Source of the DNA: Mortierella sp. BCC40632
Lineage: Eukaryota; Mortierellomycota; Mortierellomycetes; Mortierellales; Mortierellaceae
Assembly (NCBI GenBank): GCA_011634665.1
Contig: WAEK01000007.1
Span: 2,576,501 to 2,640,500, forward strand
DNA length: 64,000 nucleotides
Direction: 5' to 3'
Of this stretch, positions 45,341-58,700 are shown piece by piece. Every line of letters begins with the position of its first letter. Position 1 is the first letter of the stretch. The notes beneath the pieces were generated by a model that searched no databases, was not told where the DNA came from, and saw only the letters and a program-made list of their open reading frames with translations. The position numbers were made by a program, and so were the translations under genes.

Positions 45341-47098
45341 ATCAGGGAGTGGAGTATGGTATCAAAGGGAGAATTAGGAGTGAATTGTAAGGCAAGCGAA
45401 AATAGGAGTGATAAACAGCTGGGGAAATCGCCAAGTGTTTTATCGATTTTTTTTTGAAGATGATGTCAAACCAGACTTGAGTGAAAAAGGATACCAAGAG
45501 TCGACGAGAACGCCGAGAGACGATAAGAAGACCAAAGTCGATCGTATTCCGTGAGAAAGTTTGGCTACACGCACACAAGATCTGAAGAGACACGTGAGCC
45601 AATCCCAAAAGTTCTCCTGGCAGTGAGAGAAAAAGTCGACTCCGAAGGATCAAAAAGCAACGCTGAATGGACACTTGGTTACCATAAGATAGCTACCTCT
45701 CTGTGGTCTCTTTTTTAATGCATCTATCCTGAGGTTCCCTGGGACTGAACAGGTCGATGGGCCACACTTCCATGGCCTGTACTTTCACAAAATAAGGAAT
45801 TGAAAGTATAATCGACTTACCAACACTTCCAGATCGACACACAGGCTGGACTCGATGAAAAACCATTGTGATCATGACATCTAGCTCCATGGCCTGGAGA
45901 TGAATGCCCTTGACGCAAATGATTAACGACAATGGATAGTTACTCCTCTTGTAAGGATTTGGAAACGTTTCCCAGTCCTGGATGGGTTGGTAAAGGCGGG
46001 AGGTATGGTAATAAGAGGTATGGTTAAAGCGGGACGAGAACGAAAAGTCAAAAGAGAAGAAAGGGTCAGTGAGATCAGTGTGTGGTATTTTTGGAGATTC
46101 TTTTACTGACTCGAGGGAAGAAAAGAGAATGTGGATATGTGTTCCCGACGGAACAGAAGATGTGAATTCATTCAGTCCTAAGACCTCTCGCCGCATTGTA
46201 CAAGTGAACCCAGTACACACAACCACTCCCTCATACTACAACTCTCCACAGCACATCTCCTACTATTTTCTTACCAAGTGCACCTAGCCATATCAAGTAG
46301 CGTTCTGACTTTTAATAAATAAGGGATCTCAAGAAGTACTTCATCAAAGTCTCGGTCTACACCCGCCCACCAACTCTTTAATCTACCTCACGGACCTACT
46401 GCTCTTTAGATTTCTCTCTCCTCGGCTTGTCAACTCCCGGTCACTCCCCGGTTGGCTATAATCCGTTTTCTAGTTATAAGAACTTACTTAAACAAAGTCT
46501 TTGACGCCTTTCTCTATTACTTTGCTCGGGCAGAGACTTTTAAAGTATTTGAGACCTCTGTAGACCTAATGCTGCCGTCAACTTGTTTTACATTGGTATG
46601 AGATCTCTGAAGAGATGAAATACTCCAAGATTCCTTTGTACCATATTTGTATTCATGAGGAGGGCACCGGTTTTTGATGGTGGCAATCTTGTGCGATCTA
46701 TTCAAGCAACACGACACGATTTCGGTGTGAAGGAATCAGTCTCTTTCCTTGTCAATCTAACCACATTGGCTTTAATGAGACATTATGAAAAAAAAAAAAA
46801 AAACTCGCCTTACAAGTTGTAAATGTTCCTCAATAGAATCAGAGTCTCTTTGTAGCAGAACTGTTGGACGATCTAAAAGTACATTTTTTATTATTTTCTT
46901 TTTTCTTGTTTTTGCTTCATCGAGGGTTCGGAAGGAGGTATAATACAGGAATCATAAACACAAGACAATCGATGATAGAAAGGATAAAAAAAAAAAAAAA
47001 AAAAATACGAAACAAAGAGAAACTAAAAAAATAAAAAAAATAAAAAAGAGAGATTGAGATAGAAATAGAGAGATAGAGAGATAGAGAGATAGAGGAGC
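45341..47098. other. Promoter side of CRN gene and 3' flank of next gene
   Basis: No gene recognised. A minus-strand frame at 45693-46226 has no family resemblance and unusual composition. A runs at 46789-46804 and 46987-47005 and a GATA-rich tract (47053-47095) end at the stop codon of the next gene. Confidence 0.5.
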
Positions 47099-50000
47099 TC
47101 AAACGCGGACTTTTTTTATGGCTCGGGCAATATTCTCGTCCTCGTCTCGAGTCAGTTTCGACAATCTGGGTGATGTGGATGGCATCTGGAAGAATCGGTC
47201 TTGCTCTTCGTACTCCTCTCCATGACCCATTCCTCCGCCATGGACTACTCGGTCACTTGCATAGGGAATATGCTCTTCATCTCCATACTTGTGCTTCCGA
47301 CCTTGACCCTGCATCTTTGTATCAGCACTGGCACTGTGATGGGGTGGATAAGCGTTGTATGGGTATGAGGCATAGTGGCTTGGAGGAGAAGGTTGCTGAG
47401 GGTACGTGCGATGGTGATGATGCTGGTGAGAAGTAGGAGGATGCGACAAAGTGGGGGGTTGTGAATGAGCCGGATAGCCATTTGTGCTATTTGTGCTATT
47501 TGTACCATTCGTGCTCGAGATCAAAATTCGGGCTGCTTCGGCAATCGAATTCGAGTCATCCTCTTCCGAGTAGGACGAGGTCGAGGTCAGGGGAGAAACG
47601 GTGCTGGAACGACTGACAGCCACTGAAGGTGGAGGGGAAGGCATATATTCCTTCTTGGGAGGGTGGTAGTGGGTCGACTCTTGCGCAGAGGCAGAGCCGT
47701 AACTCTTTCGAGTGGACATTCCGGGCTCGGGTACTTCTAACGAATCCTTGTTGCGGCGCATGTCTTCCTCATCCATGCTAATGATTGAAGTCAGCTTCAT
47801 GCGTTCGTCACGTTCACGCTGAAGTCTGGAAGTAGGTGATGATGGGCTAAGACCTGAAGCACTTGATGGAGAGGTGGGTTGTCCGATGGGGACGATGGAT
47901 TCTTCTTCCTCTTTGATTTCCTCCAGTCGTGAAAAATATCCGACTTCCTCGTCTTCATCATCACTGACAGGCATAGACAAGGATCCATCCGCATATGTCG
48001 ACGTTGCTGGCGGAGGGATCGTGAAGCCGATTTCTTCCGTCTTCTACAATAAAATTAAAAAAAAAAAAAAAAAAAAGTGTCAGTCGAACGTTCAAGAGCA
48101 AAAATTTAAAAAGTAAAAAAGAGAGAGACTATTTGTATTACCCGAGAGAGCTTAGGATCGACGAGCAGCTTTTGTGAGCGAGTAATGTAATGCGTCATTT
48201 GTCTCTCAAAGACAATCAGAGGATACTTGGCAGCCAGGTGAGAAAAGTGTTGCTCCATCGTCTTGCCATTCAAAGTCAGGAACTATTTTCCAAAGAGAAG
48301 GTATTAGCCATCATGGAATGAACAAAAAAAAAAAAAATGCAGCTGAGGTGAAGTAGATGGCAACCCCCCCTCCTCCTCCTCTTCTTTTTTTGTCCGCATT
48401 GCTCGCTTACCTCTTGAAGACGAACTTTCTTGGCCTCCATGAATGCTTCAAACTCAGGCGTCTTGTTGAACAGAATATCATCCACGCGGTCAAGCACAGT
48501 GCTGTCCATCGAGTTCACAGGCTGTTCTGTTCCATTTTGGCCAGCTCGCATCATAGTACTCTCTTCCATCGAATTATCCTTTGTCATTGAGGTTGAAGAT
48601 GCTGAAGAGCCATTCACTACCTCTGAATCGTCATCACCAAACGAGAAGACATCCAAGATCATATCAACCCCTGTCTCTCCATCACACAGGTATGTTTCGA
48701 TAACGGCCTGGGTCATCATTTCCAACAAGAGTCGGAACCAACCCTCCAGCACTCGAGTCTCCTTAATATCCTGTTGTTCACCCTTCTCGACCATTCCATT
48801 CGCAATATCACGATAGCTGATAGCAGAGCATTTAAGGAAGGCTGCAATGGCATCCACCAAACCCGAGACTCGTTTTTTTGGTGATGATGACGATGACTGC
48901 TGTTGTTGACTTTGCTTTTGATCCAAGGATTTGGTCGAGCCATTGGCAGACATGTAATACGAAGAATGGAAGGATTGACTCGCCATATTCTTTTTCTTCA
49001 ACTCAAGTGCCTGTTGTTGTTCCTGTTGATACTTGGCCAGTGTACAACACGTCCGTTGACAATCCTTTCGATGGTGACGACGACAATAGACGGAAGAAGG
49101 TACGGCTTGAGCAAAGAAGCAATGAGCTTTGCTCCCGTTTCCACCATCGATTGAGGGTGGACTGTTTGAGAAATGATGTTGGATCGTAGCTGTGCCTGAA
49201 GCTCCGTGCCGACGACGGCATTGGAAATCCGTGTAAATGTTGAGTCCTGCGGTACTATGGTTCGAAGAGGTGACATCAAACCGACCAAAGACCATAGACG
49301 TGAGTTGACAGAGATGCAGTCGATGCTTGAGGTGACGAGGCAACGTCTGGAGAGGACCGCTAGATCGATGGGATTTAAGGATGCCTAGAGGATAGGAATA
49401 AAAAGAAAAAAAATAAGTTTGGATTACAAGCGTTAAAAAATAACAAAAATATCAGACCGGAAACGAACGGAATGATGAAGGGAGAGGAGGAGTGGATCGA
49501 TTGGGTGACGAGAAGTCAGGAAGGAAAGGGAGGGAAGAGAGAAGAGGGAAAGAAGACAGGTGACTGGAGGAGAGCGGACCACGGACTGCACGTGTGTCGC
49601 GTCTCCATATGTCTGTCAGTGTCCCTCTCGGAACAAAAAAGCGATCAGGGGAGTTTGAAAAAAAAAGAGCACACAGGCAAGAAGCGTCTGTGAGATAGCG
49701 AGGGCCGGAGCTCTCCTGAGCCGTTTCCCGTTCGAAAAGCCTCGGTTCTAGGAGGCGAGGGGGCGTGGGTAGTATCTGTGGAGAAGTACGCTCCAGCAGA
49801 AAAAGGGAAAAAAAATAATAATAAGAGTTCCTTGATAGCTGCCGTTGCCGCCCGTCGAACTTGTACGAAACGTGCATCCGCTCGGAGCGGAGTAAATGAG
49901 AAGGAAAAAAAAAACAGGGAGAGAGAGGGAAGAGAGAAAGGGAGGGGATTCCCTACCATCGACAATCGCCTCAACGTTCGACCCCTTGCGGCCAAGCACA

Positions 50001-50707
50001 ACGGCTTCATCCACTAACGATCGTTGTCTCCGACGCCAATCATCCTGTTTTAGCGCAGGCATGCCCGGCTGCGGACGGACCTGCTGCTCTTTGATCTGTT
50101 GCTCAACGGCCTGTTCCTGAGTCGAGGCCAAATATTGGGCCTCGGCTTGTTGGAGACGGGTCTCGATCGAAAGGTGGAAACAATGGTCCAGGATACGATG
50201 GTGAGTCGAAGGGGTCGAAGTTGGAATGTTGTTCTTGTTGTTGTGGCCAAGAGGACCCGAACCAAAGCCAATAGTCTGGAGACCGTTCTGGCTAGAGAGA
50301 GGACCAATGTTTGGCGAGGTTTGGGGCCGGGACTGAGGCGAGGCACGGGAGAGGGAGGGGGGTAGCGTAGGCGAGAGCGTGGGCGAAGTTGTGGATTTCG
50401 GAGGGATGTATGTAGCCGAGGGCGGGAAGAAAGTCCAAGACGGGTTAGGATCGTTCTCAGGACTGATGGCCTTGGAGAAGGTCTTGGTGCCCATGTTGGA
50501 GAGGGGTGTGGAAGGGGTTGCAGTCAGGATTGTGATGGTGGAATTAGTAATAGTGGTAGTAGTGGTGGTAGCGGCAGTGGTAGTAGTGGTAGTGATGGCA
50601 GTAGAAGTAAAGGGCTTGGCTGCTCTCCGCGTCTTTGAGGATGGAGTGGATGTGGACAAAAGTGTCAGAGGAAGGAGTGAGGTCGCAGGTGCAGTCTGGA
50701 CTTGCAT
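47099..50707 (-). CDS. Orphan four-exon protein, disordered with central helical domain
   Basis: Exons 49957-50707, 48411-49384, 48142-48282 and 47099-48043 join in frame to about 936 residues (start MQVQTAPATSLLP). Splice sites are GT-AG throughout. The N-terminal part is Thr/Ser/Pro-rich, followed by a basic helical patch (DWRRRQRSLVDEAVVLGRKG). A folded helical region lies in exons 2-3: SGLVDAIAAFLKCSAISYRD, VLEGWFRLLLEMMTQAVIET, FLTLNGKTMEQHFSHLAAKY, VFERQMTHYITRSQ. The last exon is acidic, then Ser/Pro/His-rich, ending with a basic KKVRV. In 48998-49384 all three minus frames are open, and a second frame looks protein-like (VETGAKLIASLLKPYLLPSI), so this part is uncertain. Family not recognised. 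A nuclear or regulatory role is only suggested by composition. Confidence 0.6.
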
Positions 50708-52284
50708 GTGTCCGCTGTGTTGCTGTGTGAGATTAATATTGGTGCTCAGCGGGGCGGGAGGTGGGATTGGGAGCGGGGGGGGGGAGATATCGAGTGTAAA
50801 AGAGAGACAGAGAGAGCAGGAGGTGGCTGTGGGTGATATGGGATGAGTGAGGACAAAGATAGATGAACAAGAGAGAATCAAAGAGAGAATGAAAGAGTGG
50901 AAGAAAAGGAAAGAGAAAAAAAAAGAAGAAAGAGAGAGAGAGAGAAAGAGATCGGGATGATGAGGATGAGGATGATGACGAGATGGGTGATGTGATCAGA
51001 TCGGGCTGGCTTCCGCGCAAGGCTGCTTCCGGGAGCACGCGCTATCTTTTATATCGTCCCCGTGGAGTGGGTCTCTCTCTCATTTTCTCCCTTTTCCAGT
51101 GCAGGACAAAAGACCGCGGGTTCAGGGACAGCGGAAAGGGTCGTCGGTCAACGACGCATGATTGGCTGGCACGGCCATGCGCCTGCTGCCGCGCTCCTTC
51201 TTTCTCTTTCTCTTTCTCTTTCTCTCTTCGTTCTCTCCTCCTCTTCCCCCACTTTTTTCTCTCTCTGTTCTGTCCTCAGCATCCTGCCCGTGGTCGATGT
51301 CGCTTCCGTGTCCCTGTCCGGTCGCACAACGTGATGGCAACCATGTACTAGTCCCAGCAGGATGCTGCACCGAATCACATTGCCGGTCCTATTCAGTCAA
51401 CAATACAGTCGAAAACTCGTGCTGTTTGCGTGCTGCGATTATGCTTTCTGTCCTACGACATGGTCCGAGACTGAGAGAGAACAGAGGAGATAATCTTCCT
51501 GCTCTGTGCCCATCCATTCCTATCTGGGGGAGAGGGAGAGGAGAAAAGAGGAAGGCGGGCAAAACTCTCTTGCTTGACTCCGCTCCTGTTCTCCCCCTCT
51601 TCCCCCCCTCTCTTCTTCATGACAACAAGTAGTACCAGCACACCAGGCCGCTCTGCTTTGTCTGTGCCACACCCAGACTGAACTCATCGACGACCAAGAA
51701 CAGGGGGCAAATGTCAAACCAGGGGCTATGACCATGTCTTCTGCAGCCGTTACCGCCCGGCAATGCCACATTTTATCTCAACCCGAGGAAACTCGTCTCT
51801 CCCTTCCCCTTGAGAATCTGGTAGCGCATCCATCCGCGTCTTTAGGAAAGTTCATGGCTGGAATAGGAAAGAGGAGATCGCGCTTCCTTACTCTCGGATC
51901 CACTACTCGATTGGCGACCCCACCCTGCCTACTCCCCCCTTTAGCCGATGGCTAAAGATCAATTCTCAGCCAGGGCTTTCGTGCAACCGGGTTGATTAGT
52001 GGTGCACGTTCCCTAGCTCCATTGTCACATCCGTCAAGATGACCCCTTTGTTGCTTCCGTCTTGTTTTTTTTTTTTAAAAAAAAAAAAAAGTGGACTCTT
52101 CCGGTCCGTGATCCCGCCTGCATGCGATCCTCGTCGTCCTGTCCCTCCCGGCTTAGTTTTATTCCGATAGAGGGCGGGTCGCATTCTTGATTGAACAAGA
52201 GAAGAGGAGGGAGGGGAGAAGAAGAGAGAAGAAAGAAAGAGAGAGGCGAGACTGTCCCCTCCCTGCTCCCTGACCCATTGGTGT

Positions 52285-52325
<41 letters not shown>

Positions 52326-52476
52326 CCCTCTTTCTCCTGGGAGCCGCTGTCCTTATCGTCGCTTCCATTGGCAGCCATTGCTTGACGCAATCACATTGGT
52401 ATGGTACTTATCACAGGCTTTTGGAGCAAATGAGGCATGTTCACACCCCATGAGGACGCATTTCACAGGCACGCAC

Positions 52477-52509
<33 letters not shown>

Positions 52510-54500
52510 GCTTGCGCTGCACACGGACAATGTAAAGATGGGACCACATGTTTATGAAAATAGGTGTACTAGTAGGGATCTTCAAATGGCGAAGCTCTCG
52601 TGTCTACCCATCCGCCCGTCACATCACGTTCATACTGTCATGCTCATACCCAATCATGCAATCCGGCTGCCGGCCCTTTCCTCTCTTCTCCTCTTTTCTC
52701 CTTCTCACTCCCTCTCTCCGATCTTGGCGGCTGTCTACAAAGACAAGGCTATCGCCTCCCTGCTATTTCCTCTATCCCCTTCCCCGAGTGTCCCTAACGA
52801 CCTTAGCTCACTCTCCTTCTCCCGATAAGCTCTCAGGTCGACCGCTGGGTCATTCGTGGGTCGTTTTTGCCTGGTCCTGACTGATTGACCGTACAAAAGA
52901 ACCCTTGGATTGACCCATCTGAAACCAGGCAATGCATCTTTATCATGTCATGCAAGGACGATGGGCAAAAGAGGCCGCGTCAGGAGATGAATTGTGGCAC
53001 GCATGCGCACAGGTGCAAGTGCACACAGAAAAAAAAGGACCCTTTTGGGTCAAGCCACTAGTGCGTGTGTGTGCTCTTTGTGTCTTGGCTGATGGAGGAT
53101 TAGATTCCGCGTTCATGCATTCCATCCACTATCGAGCAGACTTGATCCTGGCCAGTATCTTAAATGATCAAGGGCATTTTGTCAACTGGGAACGATACTT
53201 ATCCCGGGAGAATCTGTTAGAGCCCCAACTATTCGCCCAGGGGAACCCCCTCCACCCTACTTTCCTACAGATGAAAGAAGAAAATCCCCGTAGAATGATA
53301 GCTCATCACGCGTAGAGATGTCGCGTCACCTTGTCTGTTCCGATCTATCTACGTTCACATCGGATAGTTTTCTATCCTTCCAATGCGGGGAGAGTGGAGA
53401 AAGAGATGATGAGGATCGATAACATATCTGTCTCCGATGTGTTTAAGGAATAGGATAGGAGAGACGATGCTCTTTGTGTGTTGTAAAGTGAAAAAAAAAG
53501 TCCTTTTGCATCCACTCTCCTTAGTTCTCTCCTTGTATTTCCGAAAGCTCAAGAGAATCCAAGGCAAGAAGGGAGAGGGGGAACTAGGAGTATTTTCGCC
53601 CGATGTTTCCTGTTGATCCATCGTAATCCAAAGACAAGGGCTCTCTTCTCCCATTTGCTGGATTGTTTTAGGGGCTTGCATCCCCACTCCCTTACCATGG
53701 GAAGCTCTCGGAACTAACCCTATCTGATTTTTTTTTTGTGGAGAGGTATGTTGCAAACAAGCCTCCGCATCGGCATAGCACAAAGGGTGACGATCCAGTA
53801 TTTTTTTTCGGCTGAGGAAATGCCGAAAATAAAAATATTGGCGAGAATGATTTCACTACTTTGTTGGAGAATCTGGAGACCCTTTTTTTTTTTTTTTTTA
53901 CTGCCTTTCAGTATGGAGTCCCGTCGTTAGTCTAGAGTTTCTTTCAAAACAGAGAATGAAACAAAGAATAGAAGGGAGCCGTCATCGCTCGACCCTACCC
54001 GACCCGTTGTGTAATGGACTAAATTCCACAATCCTGTTTTTTCTTTGTTGCGGGGAAAGATGCGGGGAAGACGCCGCGTAATATTTCCTTTTTGCTCCGA
54101 CAATCGGTACATTCCAGAGGCTGGTCGTTCATGTGAAGTTCGCTTCGCCTCAAGACGGATTCTTTTTGTTTTTTCCTTCTTTTTCCTGGTCCAGCACGAA
54201 ACTCCTGCCAATAGTGGTAACAAGAGATCAGAGCTACTGAAGATGCCCGCATTGGAGAATGGAAGATTCTTGGTAGGTAGGCTTGGTTAATCGGGTTTAT
54301 TAGTGATACAGGAAGTCCGTCGATTGTTCAAAACAAACAGATAATGATGAGAAATACGGCAGTTGATGGTACAGAGATATCAATCCTACAAAAATTGGTC
54401 AGAGGAGGCGATAGAGAAGAAAAACAAAATATAGTGCCAGATAACAAAACTTGCCCAAGAATGTCGACAAAGACAGTCAATTGGTAGAAAGAAAACTGTG
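50708..54500. other. 3.8 kb intergenic region, low-complexity and A/T runs
   Basis: Promoter of the orphan gene at the left (purine-rich 50760-50960, poly-A 50911-50922). Further on there are runs at 52066-52090 (T then A), 52286-52321 (36 A), 52480-52508 (T) and 53883-53900 (T). An ATG-started 127-residue plus-strand frame at 52932-53315 has no recognisable domain. Nothing else supported. Confidence 0.5.
52286..52321. repeat. 36-base poly-A run
   Basis: Homopolymer A run in the gene-poor interval 50.7-54.5 kb; another (T, about 29 bases) follows at 52480-52508. Confidence 0.95.
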
Positions 54501-55757
54501 TTACTTGGCCCTGCCCTTTGACTTTGAGGATGAGCTCCTTGAGGAATTGGACGATCCAACACTTGGGACCGTGGCTTCATCCGACTCTTCTTCTTCTTCC
54601 TCTGATTCACTTTCCTGCTCATCTTCGTTTTCACCGCCATCCTCGTCAGATGATTCATAATCCGACATGTCATCCCTAGTTTTTTCAACATGGCTCAAAA
54701 ACATTAATACATCGACCACTCAACATGATGGATACACCTCGATCCTTCGGTCATGGACAAGTGCATCATAAACCACAGACACGAAGCGTAGAAATTGTAC
54801 ATACCACATGCCCAATGACTTCACAGGAGCCTTGCCCTTGGATTGGGGTTTATCTTCAGCCTTAGCTTTACCCTTGCCCTTGATATCAGTGTTTGTTTTG
54901 GAGGGTTTGCCGTTCAGGCTTTCCTTCAATGCTGCCGCGACCGCATCCTTGACATCCTCGATTTGCTCCTCCGCTTCGTCAAAGAATTTAGAATCTTCGA
55001 ATCGATGTTTTCTTGTCGGGCGGTCTGCAATCTCGAGCTTTTCTTCAATCTTACGCTTCAGGTTCTCTTTCTTGGCACGTTGGCGCTCAGGCTCCTGCTG
55101 AAGATATTCGGCCATCCTAGGAGTGTGAAATGAATCCAGTAGAAAAGAGTTCTTTCTTTAGCGCCTCTTGCCTTGCCAAAATCAACAGAATCTCTCCCTT
55201 CCCTCCTTTCTCTCACTCTCTCTTTCTCTCACTCTCTCACTCTCTCACTCTCTCACTCTCTCACTCTCTCACACACTCATTTTTTTTCTTCCGTTGCTCG
55301 AAATCAAGGCAGGGACTTGTAATAGATTGAATTCATACTTTTTGGCGTCCTTGACAGCTTTGATACGCCTTCCGCTGAGGTCCCGACAATCGTCCGTGTT
55401 GGTCGCCTTTTGGGAGGACATACGGCCACCCTGAGCGCGCAGCATACTTCCAAACCCTCCCTTTCCGCCCATGAGACGCAGGGACAGGTTGAAGAATCGA
55501 ATCTGGGGCTGTCCAGCCCCATTTGAGTCATCATCGAGACCATGGTTGGACGAGTCAAAGAGAGAGATGTGGCAGTCATCCTGGTCATCTCCTGTTGAAA
55601 GAGGAATGCCTCCTGTGGTTTGGATACGTTGTTCGTGAACAGGGATCTGGTACTGGTCAGCAAGTCGGAGCTTCAGATCATGCAAAGTGGGCGAAGAAGT
55701 TGGATCGAAAACGATGGCGGCAGGGCTGGCACCAAAAACGGATACGATGGCTTCCAT
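54501..55757 (-). CDS. SDE2: SDE2 homologue, ubiquitin-fold splicing/genome-stability factor
   Basis: Three exons: 55339-55757, 54805-55116, 54501-54693; 307 residues. Residues 1-98 form a ubiquitin-like fold (starts [11 protein letters not shown]) ending in LRLMGG. This is followed by [19 protein letters not shown], the hallmark GG|KGG processing site of SDE2. In fission yeast and humans, deubiquitinases cut after GG, and the Lys-started C-terminal part joins the spliceosome (and in humans PCNA-linked replication-stress control). The middle ([20 protein letters not shown]) is a charged helix. The end is acidic/Ser-rich, finishing [11 protein letters not shown]. Length fits fungal SDE2. Start 55757 is chosen because it opens the ubiquitin fold; the frame upstream has no better ATG. 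Intron 1 holds a long GA-type repeat. Confident. Confidence 0.92.
55206..55277. repeat. (CTCTCA)n tract in SDE2 intron 1
   Basis: About 70 bases of CTCTCA/CTCT repeats on plus, so the SDE2 pre-mRNA carries a (GAGAGU)n purine tract between donor and acceptor of its first intron (55117-55338). Confidence 0.85.
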
Positions 55758-58700
55758 GATAAGGTAATGCTCCTGGGTCCAAAAAAAAATGGGATGGATT
55801 GATGAGTGCGTGTAAAAAAAGAACACATGCAAAGGATAAAAAAAGACCCCCGCGCATGACTGATGGCTTAGACTTGATGGACTGGCTTCAAATTTTAGGA
55901 TCCTCCTCTCCTTCTCTCAAATCATCCTTACCTCTCCTCTTTTTGGCCGGGAACCACTCAGCACCTGAACACTTTTGGGCAGTCTTGAGTATGTTGAAAC
56001 GACATGAACTAAAGGCTACTCAGGTCGCTTTCATTGCTGTTGTTTCAAGAAATTTTATGCTTTCTTTAATGTTTCCCTACTCTGTCTATGCTTCTCCTTT
56101 ATCGCGTACATTCTCATGAAAGTCCGAACATCAGGAGTCTAGATCAAGTACTTGGAAAGGACGGACAAAATGTTACAGGTTACGAGGACTTCCATTATAC
56201 CAAACTGCATCGAGACCACAGACCATCACCTCGCTCAATGTAGGCCATAGTGAAACTCTCATTAGAGTTTCTCTCTTTCGAAAGTGAGCTACCATAGTTC
56301 GAACTTTGGCCTTGTTGGCTGAAGACCAGAGTAGAAAGAAAAAAATTAAGTGAAGAGGATAAGGATTGAGTTTGTTACGCCATTGTCGTTATTACTTTTT
56401 GGACGAGATGTCAGTTGCATGACTTGTGAAGGAAGGATATGCAGGACTGGATCATTCTCCAAGTAGCTAAGATGGAAGGATTCTAGGCATTTATTCGGCT
56501 GTCTAAGTCACAAGAAGAGAATTCCGGAAGGAAGCCTAGAATACCTCGAACGTTTAGTTATCATACTGTCCTTTGCCACATGTCCACGGCTCTTCAACCC
56601 GCATGTTATGCCATGCTATGCTATGCCATCTGGGATCGATAATTCTGAAGCGCAGGACGATCAGTCTGTAAACATTCGTGCTGTTTAGAGTGGTGTTTCT
56701 GCTTTCCTGTCTAGGCATGTCCGTTGACAAAACGATCCCCGCATGGCGAAACAAGTCGCGTGGACTTGCTGCAAGCAGCGGCAGTTGAGCGGAAATAAAA
56801 AATAAAGAGTCCCTGTTCGGTTACAAAGGGAAAGGTACCCTTTGCCCGCACTCCCTTCCTCGGCAGATACAGACCGAGGGGTCTTGATCGGGCGCAGCGT
56901 CCTTTCCTAAATAAGGAACCTGGATGCCTTTCTGGTTCCTTCTCTTTCTTTCTCTTTTGCTTTCTAATCCTCCCCGCTTTCTCCGCTGTCCCTCTTTCAT
57001 CTTTCTCGCTGACTGGGCTCAGCGTGACTGCGATTTGTGTGCAGGAAAAGAGAGTTCTCCTCTCGCGTTCGTTTGCCTGCCATTTTCGGACTGCGAGAGA
57101 GGAGGAGACGCAAACCACCCAATCCACGTAGAGAGCATAATCGCTTAGCACGCCATTCTCGAGGAAATTGGCTACATTTATGTCTTCGTAGCACTCGCTC
57201 GCCTCGGCTTGTTTCCCCCTCTCTCTCTCCTCCAATCTCATCCTTTGCCAGGTGGAAAGGGCTGAGGAACAGATACTTGCCTGTGTCACCCCTGCATGCA
57301 AGCAACGACAGAAGGTAGTAACAGGCTTTTCAACAAAAACAAAAAGGAAACAGTAAAGGTTGAGCTTGCTGGTAATGGACATGGGTCCACACGTCGTTTC
57401 TTTGGCTCTCTCTCCCGGCGCTCTTTTTATTTTTTATTATGGAGCTTCCAGACCTCAGTCTTGAGGCTTTTTCGAACACCTTTTCTTTTTTTTTTCTGCA
57501 TTGCCCGTTTTCTGCGTTTTTCTGTTCTCTTTCCTCCGTCGCAGAAAGGCGAGTCACGCTCAGTCAAATGAAGCAACCAAGTGCACTTTTCGTCCTTCTC
57601 CCTGCACACCTGTCAGTAGGACAACGCGGATATCTACCGCAAGAATTTGGTCCCCTCCAAACAACAGGGGCCATTAGTCTGGTGGAGGGTCGATGAGGAC
57701 GATGCGCATAGCATCGTACAGGACAAAGGAGATTTCAAAGGAGCAAAAGACAACGTGTTCATGAGGCATGGATGTGTGTCCCACGTCGCACTACAGGACT
57801 CCGATAGGACTGCAGCAGAGGGTTGAATGCGTGAGAGATGCAGGCAAGCAAGGGTGGATGGGAGAGTGGTCCAAACACAGTTTGTATTCCTCAGAGATGG
57901 TCAGAACACAGTTTGAGAGAAAAGAAGAAGTGGCGACTGAGCAGAAAAAAAACAACAAAGAAAAAATTGATCCGGCGTTTTTTTTCCTCATTTTTCTGTT
58001 CGTCCCTCTTAACCTCTCTGCGGCTGCTTGCCGGTGAGCCGTCGGGGTGCAGGCTATTGGAAGGCCTGGGTTTTTTTGTCCGACGGAAAGAAAGGGCATC
58101 CTCTTACATTCCCATGTTCGATGGACAATCAAAGTTTGCTTTGCAAAAAAAGTTTCTTACCTTTTCTTTTTACACCTCCGGTAATCGTTAACTCTTGAGG
58201 GATGGAGCGAAAAGGAGAAGGCTCACCCAATCTACAGTACAGTACAGTACATTTGCGAAAGACTCTCTCTCTCTCGGATCCTGCTCACGAGGAGCGATAG
58301 AAACGTTGCAGAGAAGGGGGATGACACGCCTTGGATCCTTTTTTTTTTTTTTTTCAGTTCCTTGTTTGTTGTTCACGAGGACGCTGGGTCATCGAGATGG
58401 GCCGACCATCTCTTGGGCAATTGAAGCAGAATATGCATCGCCTTGCCCTGGACTCTCCCTTACTGGTGAGTGTGGGAGAGCTCCACAGGCTTGGCACACA
58501 TAAACACACACACACACACACACACACGAACACACGAACATCCCACGAGAGCTTGCGATGGGATCAAGGTAAGGGGGTGTGGTGCGAACATGCGTGTTGA
58601 ATCATGAGCTTTCAACGGGCAGGGTCTCCGGATCGACGCCCATGACTCCTGTACTCGCCACGCTCTTGAGTGACTGCATGAGACAAATAATCGCCTGCCA

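Noticed and set aside
45693..46226. 177-codon minus-strand frame upstream of the Crinkler gene
   Set aside because: Mixed composition without recognisable domain; probably the promoter/leader region of the Crinkler gene.
52932..53315. ATG-started 127-codon plus-strand frame
   Set aside because: No domain, no repeat or composition bias, no splice context and no neighbour logic; length is within chance expectation in a 3.8 kb gap.
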